DNA of 9,415 nt from Rhodopirellula sp. (GTDB lineage Bacteria; Planctomycetota; Planctomycetia; Pirellulales; Pirellulaceae): NCBI GenBank assembly GCA_002712845.1, contig PAUV01000002.1, forward strand, positions 55,551 through 64,965, in the 5' to 3' direction. Positions 7,201 to 9,415 of the stretch are shown here, in pieces. A program made the translations under genes and the position numbers. Below the pieces are notes generated by a model. It was not told the origin of the DNA. It ran no database searches and saw nothing but the letters and a program-made list of their open reading frames with translations. Position 1 is the stretch's first letter, and each line of letters starts with the position of its first letter.

Positions 7201-8220
7201 TTAGTATTCACGTACGCGGATCGCTTCTTCTTTTCTACGCAGGAAGACATCGAGCACTCGCGGATCATAATGTTTTCCACAGCTGTCAATCAGGAACTTT
7301 CAGCATCGGTCAATCGGAATTGCTTCTTTGTAGGGGCGTGCCGAGCTAAATGCATCAAGAACGTCAGCAACAGCGACGATTCTGCCTTCGATCGGAATTG
7401 CATTGCCCGCCACCCTTTTGGGTATCCCGACCCATCCCATTTTTCGTGATGCGTTGCAGCAATGACTGCAGCCAATCGAAGGACAGGTGAATTAGTGGAT
7501 CCCATGATCTGGGGACCGACCGAGGTGTGTGTTGTCAGGCAGATCGACTCCTCATGAATGAGTGGATTCATAATCCGGCTGCCAATATTGCAGCGTTTCT
7601 GGATGATCTCGAATTCTTGTGGATTAAGTTTCCCAGGTTTCTGCAGGATCGCATCCGGGATACTACTTTTTCCGACGTCGTGAAGTTGTGCTGCTTGAGA
7701 AAACAAACTCCGCCGCGATCATGGCTGCATAGCGACCGACGCGTGTGACGTGTCTTCCTGTCCCAGTGTCACGGAACTCGCCCGCTCGTGCCAAGCAATG
7801 AATGGCTTCTTAACGCGAATGAATCAACTCTTCTGCACGGATTCGAACCTGCTGTTCGAGTTTTTCTGAGTAATCAGCCAGGTGATCCTGATAGGCTTTC
7901 ACTGCCAATACATTTTCCAGACGCAGTGTCAGTTCACTTGGATCGACGGGTTTGGCAAGGAAGTCAGAAGCGCCGAGCCTGAGAGCTTGGAGTTTGACTT
8001 GCGGATCGTTGGCAGCCGTCAGGACGATCGCGGGTATCATCATCATTTCCTGATCACGTCGCATCATGCGGAGCAACTCAAGTCCCGATATATCGGGCAT
8101 CTTGATGTCTGGCAGGACGATGTCTGTCTTGTGTTCGCGAAGTATAGTTATGGCCTTCGCCCCTCGGGGCGTAGCGACCGGATCTTCAAAGCCTTCTTCT
8201 TCTTTCAAGTTCGGATTAGA
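7201..8220 (-). pseudogene. Decayed response regulator with HD-GYP c-di-GMP phosphodiesterase domain
   Basis: A single ancestral gene can be followed across three frames. Near 8208 the receiver domain appears mid-helix (LKEEEGFED); strand beta1 with its acidic pair is missing. Asp34 in LPDIKMP, Thr64 in VLTAAND and Lys86 in FLAKPV (counted from the TTG at 8208) remain, followed by a coiled-coil linker ending RAEELIHSR. A TAA at 7810-7812 interrupts; the frame then resumes as EAIHCLARAGEFRD and GTGRHVTRVGRY. A frameshift with apparent loss of some 10 codons lies near 7695-7708, before AAQLHDVGKSSIPDAIL and [14 protein letters not shown] second frameshift near 7411-7415 moves coding to [10 protein letters not shown] and [23 protein letters not shown] at 7300-7302 precedes KFLIDSCGKHYDP, and the ancestral stop is TAA at 7201-7203. 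Intact relatives hydrolyse cyclic di-GMP upon receiver phosphorylation. This copy cannot encode that enzyme. Confidence 0.88.
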
Positions 8221-8419
8221 CCCGCTGCGCAGACGTCCACTCAGTTGCCTGCCGGAATCCGGGGATCTGCCTCGCTCGGATATCGCACAGACACCATCCC
8301 ATCTCGCGCCACCTCATGTTTTTCCGAGTGGTGGCAGGACGCGAACGCAGAGAGTCAGATGCAATGATTCCCCAATTGGGTACCGTCAAGCGACCTTTGC
8401 ATTCGCTACAAACACTCAA
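8216..8419 (-). other. Open frame between the small gene and the pseudogene; coding status unclear
   Basis: A 67-codon frame starts with a TTG that overlaps the stop of the upstream gene (TTGA), giving MSVCSECKGRLTVP with one CxxC pair, and ends at the decayed receiver domain. The rest is rich in Arg and Trp and resembles no family I recognise. It may be a coupled small protein, or anonymous sequence left by truncation of the regulator gene. No receiver beta1 sequence was recovered from any of its three minus-strand frames. Confidence 0.2.
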
Positions 8420-8745
8420 TCGCCATCAAAGACCGCGTTCTTAATGGCTTGAACGATCGCTCGACGACTGATCGCAGATTGCGCGGCGCGTTCAACATCG
8501 ACACCTAGGACTTCTCCTAGCCGAATTGCCAAGTCCAAATCACGTACGCCGTGATATTGGTTGGTTGCTCTGTTGTCTACGTAGATGGTCTCTGTATCGG
8601 TCTTGTAGCCGGATTCAATGGCGTCCGACATTTCATTGACCCATTTTGGGGGAATTCCCGAACGGTGACATGTCTCCTCGTTCCATATCTGGTCGCCTAC
8701 ACAGAGGTTCAGAATCGCTAGGGCACGGTGGCGTGGAATTGACAT
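8416..8745 (-). CDS. Conserved-looking small protein of unknown function (109 aa)
   Basis: The frame extends to a GTG at 8814, but the ATG at 8745 is preferred. From MSIPRHRALAILNLCVGD onward the sequence has balanced, protein-like composition, whereas the 23 upstream residues look random. The protein is soluble and predicted mostly helical. It has a central segment SGYKTDTETIYVD (46-58), the motif NQYHGVRDLDLAIRLGEVLG (62-81) and a C-terminal basic helix SRRAIVQAIKNAV (93-105). There is no signal peptide or membrane segment. It resembles small uncharacterised proteins I associate with planctomycetes, but I cannot name a family or reaction. It is followed on the same strand by the degraded regulator gene and preceded by a 221-nt gap. 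No Shine-Dalgarno site is evident. Confidence 0.65.
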   Translation of the reverse strand: MSIPRHRALAILNLCVGDQIWNEETCHRSGIPPKWVNEMSDAIESGYKTDTETIYVDNRATNQYHGVRDLDLAIRLGEVLGVDVERAAQSAISRRAIVQAIKNAVFDGD

Positions 8746-8921
8746 GGGGCCGATCGTATTAGGGCTCAATATGAAATAGTGATGGCTGCTAATTTGGGTC
8801 GGAGGAGCCTTCACTGAATTTATTTACGTCGTTCCAAAGGGGCTGGGCAACGTACTGGCAGACAGTTTCGAGGTGCTTCGCCGCAGGCGATTCGCAATGT
8901 TCTGTCAAGCAGAAAGTCTGC

Positions 8922-8962
8922 CAAGCAGAGGCACAAGTGTCCAGTGTTGGCACCTTTGCTTG
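8922..8962 (-). terminator. 10-bp stem-loop just after the CxxC coiled-coil gene
   Basis: CAAGCAGAGG (8922-8931) and CCTTTGCTTG (8953-8962) pair over 10 positions (one G-T pair as plus-strand RNA, one A-C mismatch as minus-strand RNA) around a 21-nt loop. It begins 5 nt beyond the stop codon at 8967 and so sits where a terminator of the minus-strand gene would. There is no clear U-tract after it. Confidence 0.35.
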
Positions 8963-8966
8963 CTAG

Positions 8967-9374
8967 CTAAGCAGTAGATGGCTTGGCCAGTGTTTGACGC
9001 GGCTTTCGCGGCGGTTTTGCTACAAGACGAATGATGGGAATAGTCTTACGACCGCCATGGAAGGTTCGCTTGCCTTCAATGGTGTGGTCAAAAACAAAAA
9101 CTCCGCTGCTATCGCCGCGAGGGGAAACACGGAGGATGGCGGGATGACCGCATTCCATGCAGCGGACACGCAAACCGTGGCTATCGAGAAGTTGGTGGAT
9201 CGAATCGACTAACTCGCGGTTTTTTTGCAGGTCGTCGAATGAACGACCCACCATTTTGGACAGTTGTCTCTGGATCGCCAAACGAATCGTACGCTGTAGG
9301 CGATTGAGTTCCTGATTCAACTCCAACAGGGCCGTTTCGGCTTCTATGGTCGAGATTGGCTGAGGAGCTGACAT
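8967..9374 (-). CDS. Small coiled-coil protein with a CxxC motif, function unknown (135 aa)
   Basis: Residues about 8-65 form a heptad-rich, charged helical region (EAETALLELNQELNRL, then further helices to LLDSHG). A compact beta-rich segment follows: RVRCMECGHPAILRVS with Cys72, Cys75 and His77, then GVFVFDH (His97), KRTFHGG (His106) and IPIIRLVAKPP. The tail is rich in Pro, Lys and Arg. One CxxCxH plus later histidines could bind a single zinc, but no known zinc-ribbon family is matched exactly. I associate the CG-PAILR and FHGG pattern with uncharacterised planctomycete proteins; this is from memory only. The ATG at 9374 is the first in-frame start before the coiled coil, and no Shine-Dalgarno site is visible. 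It has no signal peptide. A nucleic-acid-binding role is possible from the basic tail but is inference. Confidence 0.7.
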   Translation of the reverse strand: MSAPQPISTIEAETALLELNQELNRLQRTIRLAIQRQLSKMVGRSFDDLQKNRELVDSIHQLLDSHGLRVRCMECGHPAILRVSPRGDSSGVFVFDHTIEGKRTFHGGRKTIPIIRLVAKPPRKPRQTLAKPSTA

Positions 9375-9415
9375 GCCGATGTTTCGAATGTTCAGAAATG
9401 GAAGCGTGAGCGGTT

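Noticed and set aside
7290..7706. Separate stand-alone HD-GYP protein
   Set aside because: After the GYP motif the frame turns to noise while the conserved continuation appears in the neighbouring frame, and the upstream part of the domain lies in another frame; it is a fragment of the pseudogene.
7838..7850. GGTTCGAATCC on the minus strand resembles a tRNA T-loop
   Set aside because: It encodes QVRI within the linker of the response-regulator remnant, in the expected frame, and no acceptor, D or anticodon stems can be drawn around it.
7810..8208. Stand-alone receiver-domain protein starting at a TTG
   Set aside because: It lacks the first strand with the acidic pair needed for Mg2+ binding, and its linker continues past the stop into HD-GYP sequence, so it is the other fragment of the same pseudogene.

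Overview
The window looks like chromosomal DNA from a planctomycete (Pirellulales-like). Base composition is moderate, and several genes are spaced loosely with weak or absent Shine-Dalgarno sites and GTG/TTG starts. Several proteins resemble families I associate with this phylum from memory: the short NagA, the secreted two-part alpha/beta hydrolase, the receiver/HD-GYP regulator, and two small unnamed proteins. No insertion sequence, CRISPR array, rRNA or tRNA was found.

Layout. (1) 1-1937, plus strand: the 3' end of an amino-sugar catabolism operon. It holds the C-terminal part of glucosamine-6-phosphate deaminase (nagB-like), a start/stop-overlapping N-acetylglucosamine-6-phosphate deacetylase (nagA) reduced to its catalytic barrel, and, 39 nt further on, a YdjA-type nitroreductase. 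(2) 2038-5461, minus strand: sucB (E2 of 2-oxoglutarate dehydrogenase) followed by a large secreted esterase/hydrolase. (3) 5462-5902: a divergent intergenic region with a 14-bp tandem duplication, an inverted repeat and a 9-bp direct repeat. (4) 5903-6997, plus strand: a membrane-anchored endonuclease/exonuclease/phosphatase-fold protein whose catalytic residues appear to be replaced. (5) 7201-8220, minus strand: a decayed response-regulator/HD-GYP gene with an N-terminal truncation, two nonsense codons and two frameshifts. (6) 8416-9374, minus strand: two small proteins of unknown function.

How the genes fit together. NagA and NagB convert GlcNAc-6-phosphate to fructose-6-phosphate, and the secreted esterase may act on polysaccharide, so the left half fits a glycan-using heterotroph. 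SucB is a core TCA enzyme, but no sucA or lpd lies beside it. The right half is lower in coding density and contains the eroded signalling gene.

No complete new system is evident. The points most worth a second look are the apparent pseudo-nuclease, the half-decayed c-di-GMP regulator, the barrel-only NagA, and the frame-altering 14-bp duplication at the 5' end of sucB. All family assignments come from motif recognition by eye; no database search was run.
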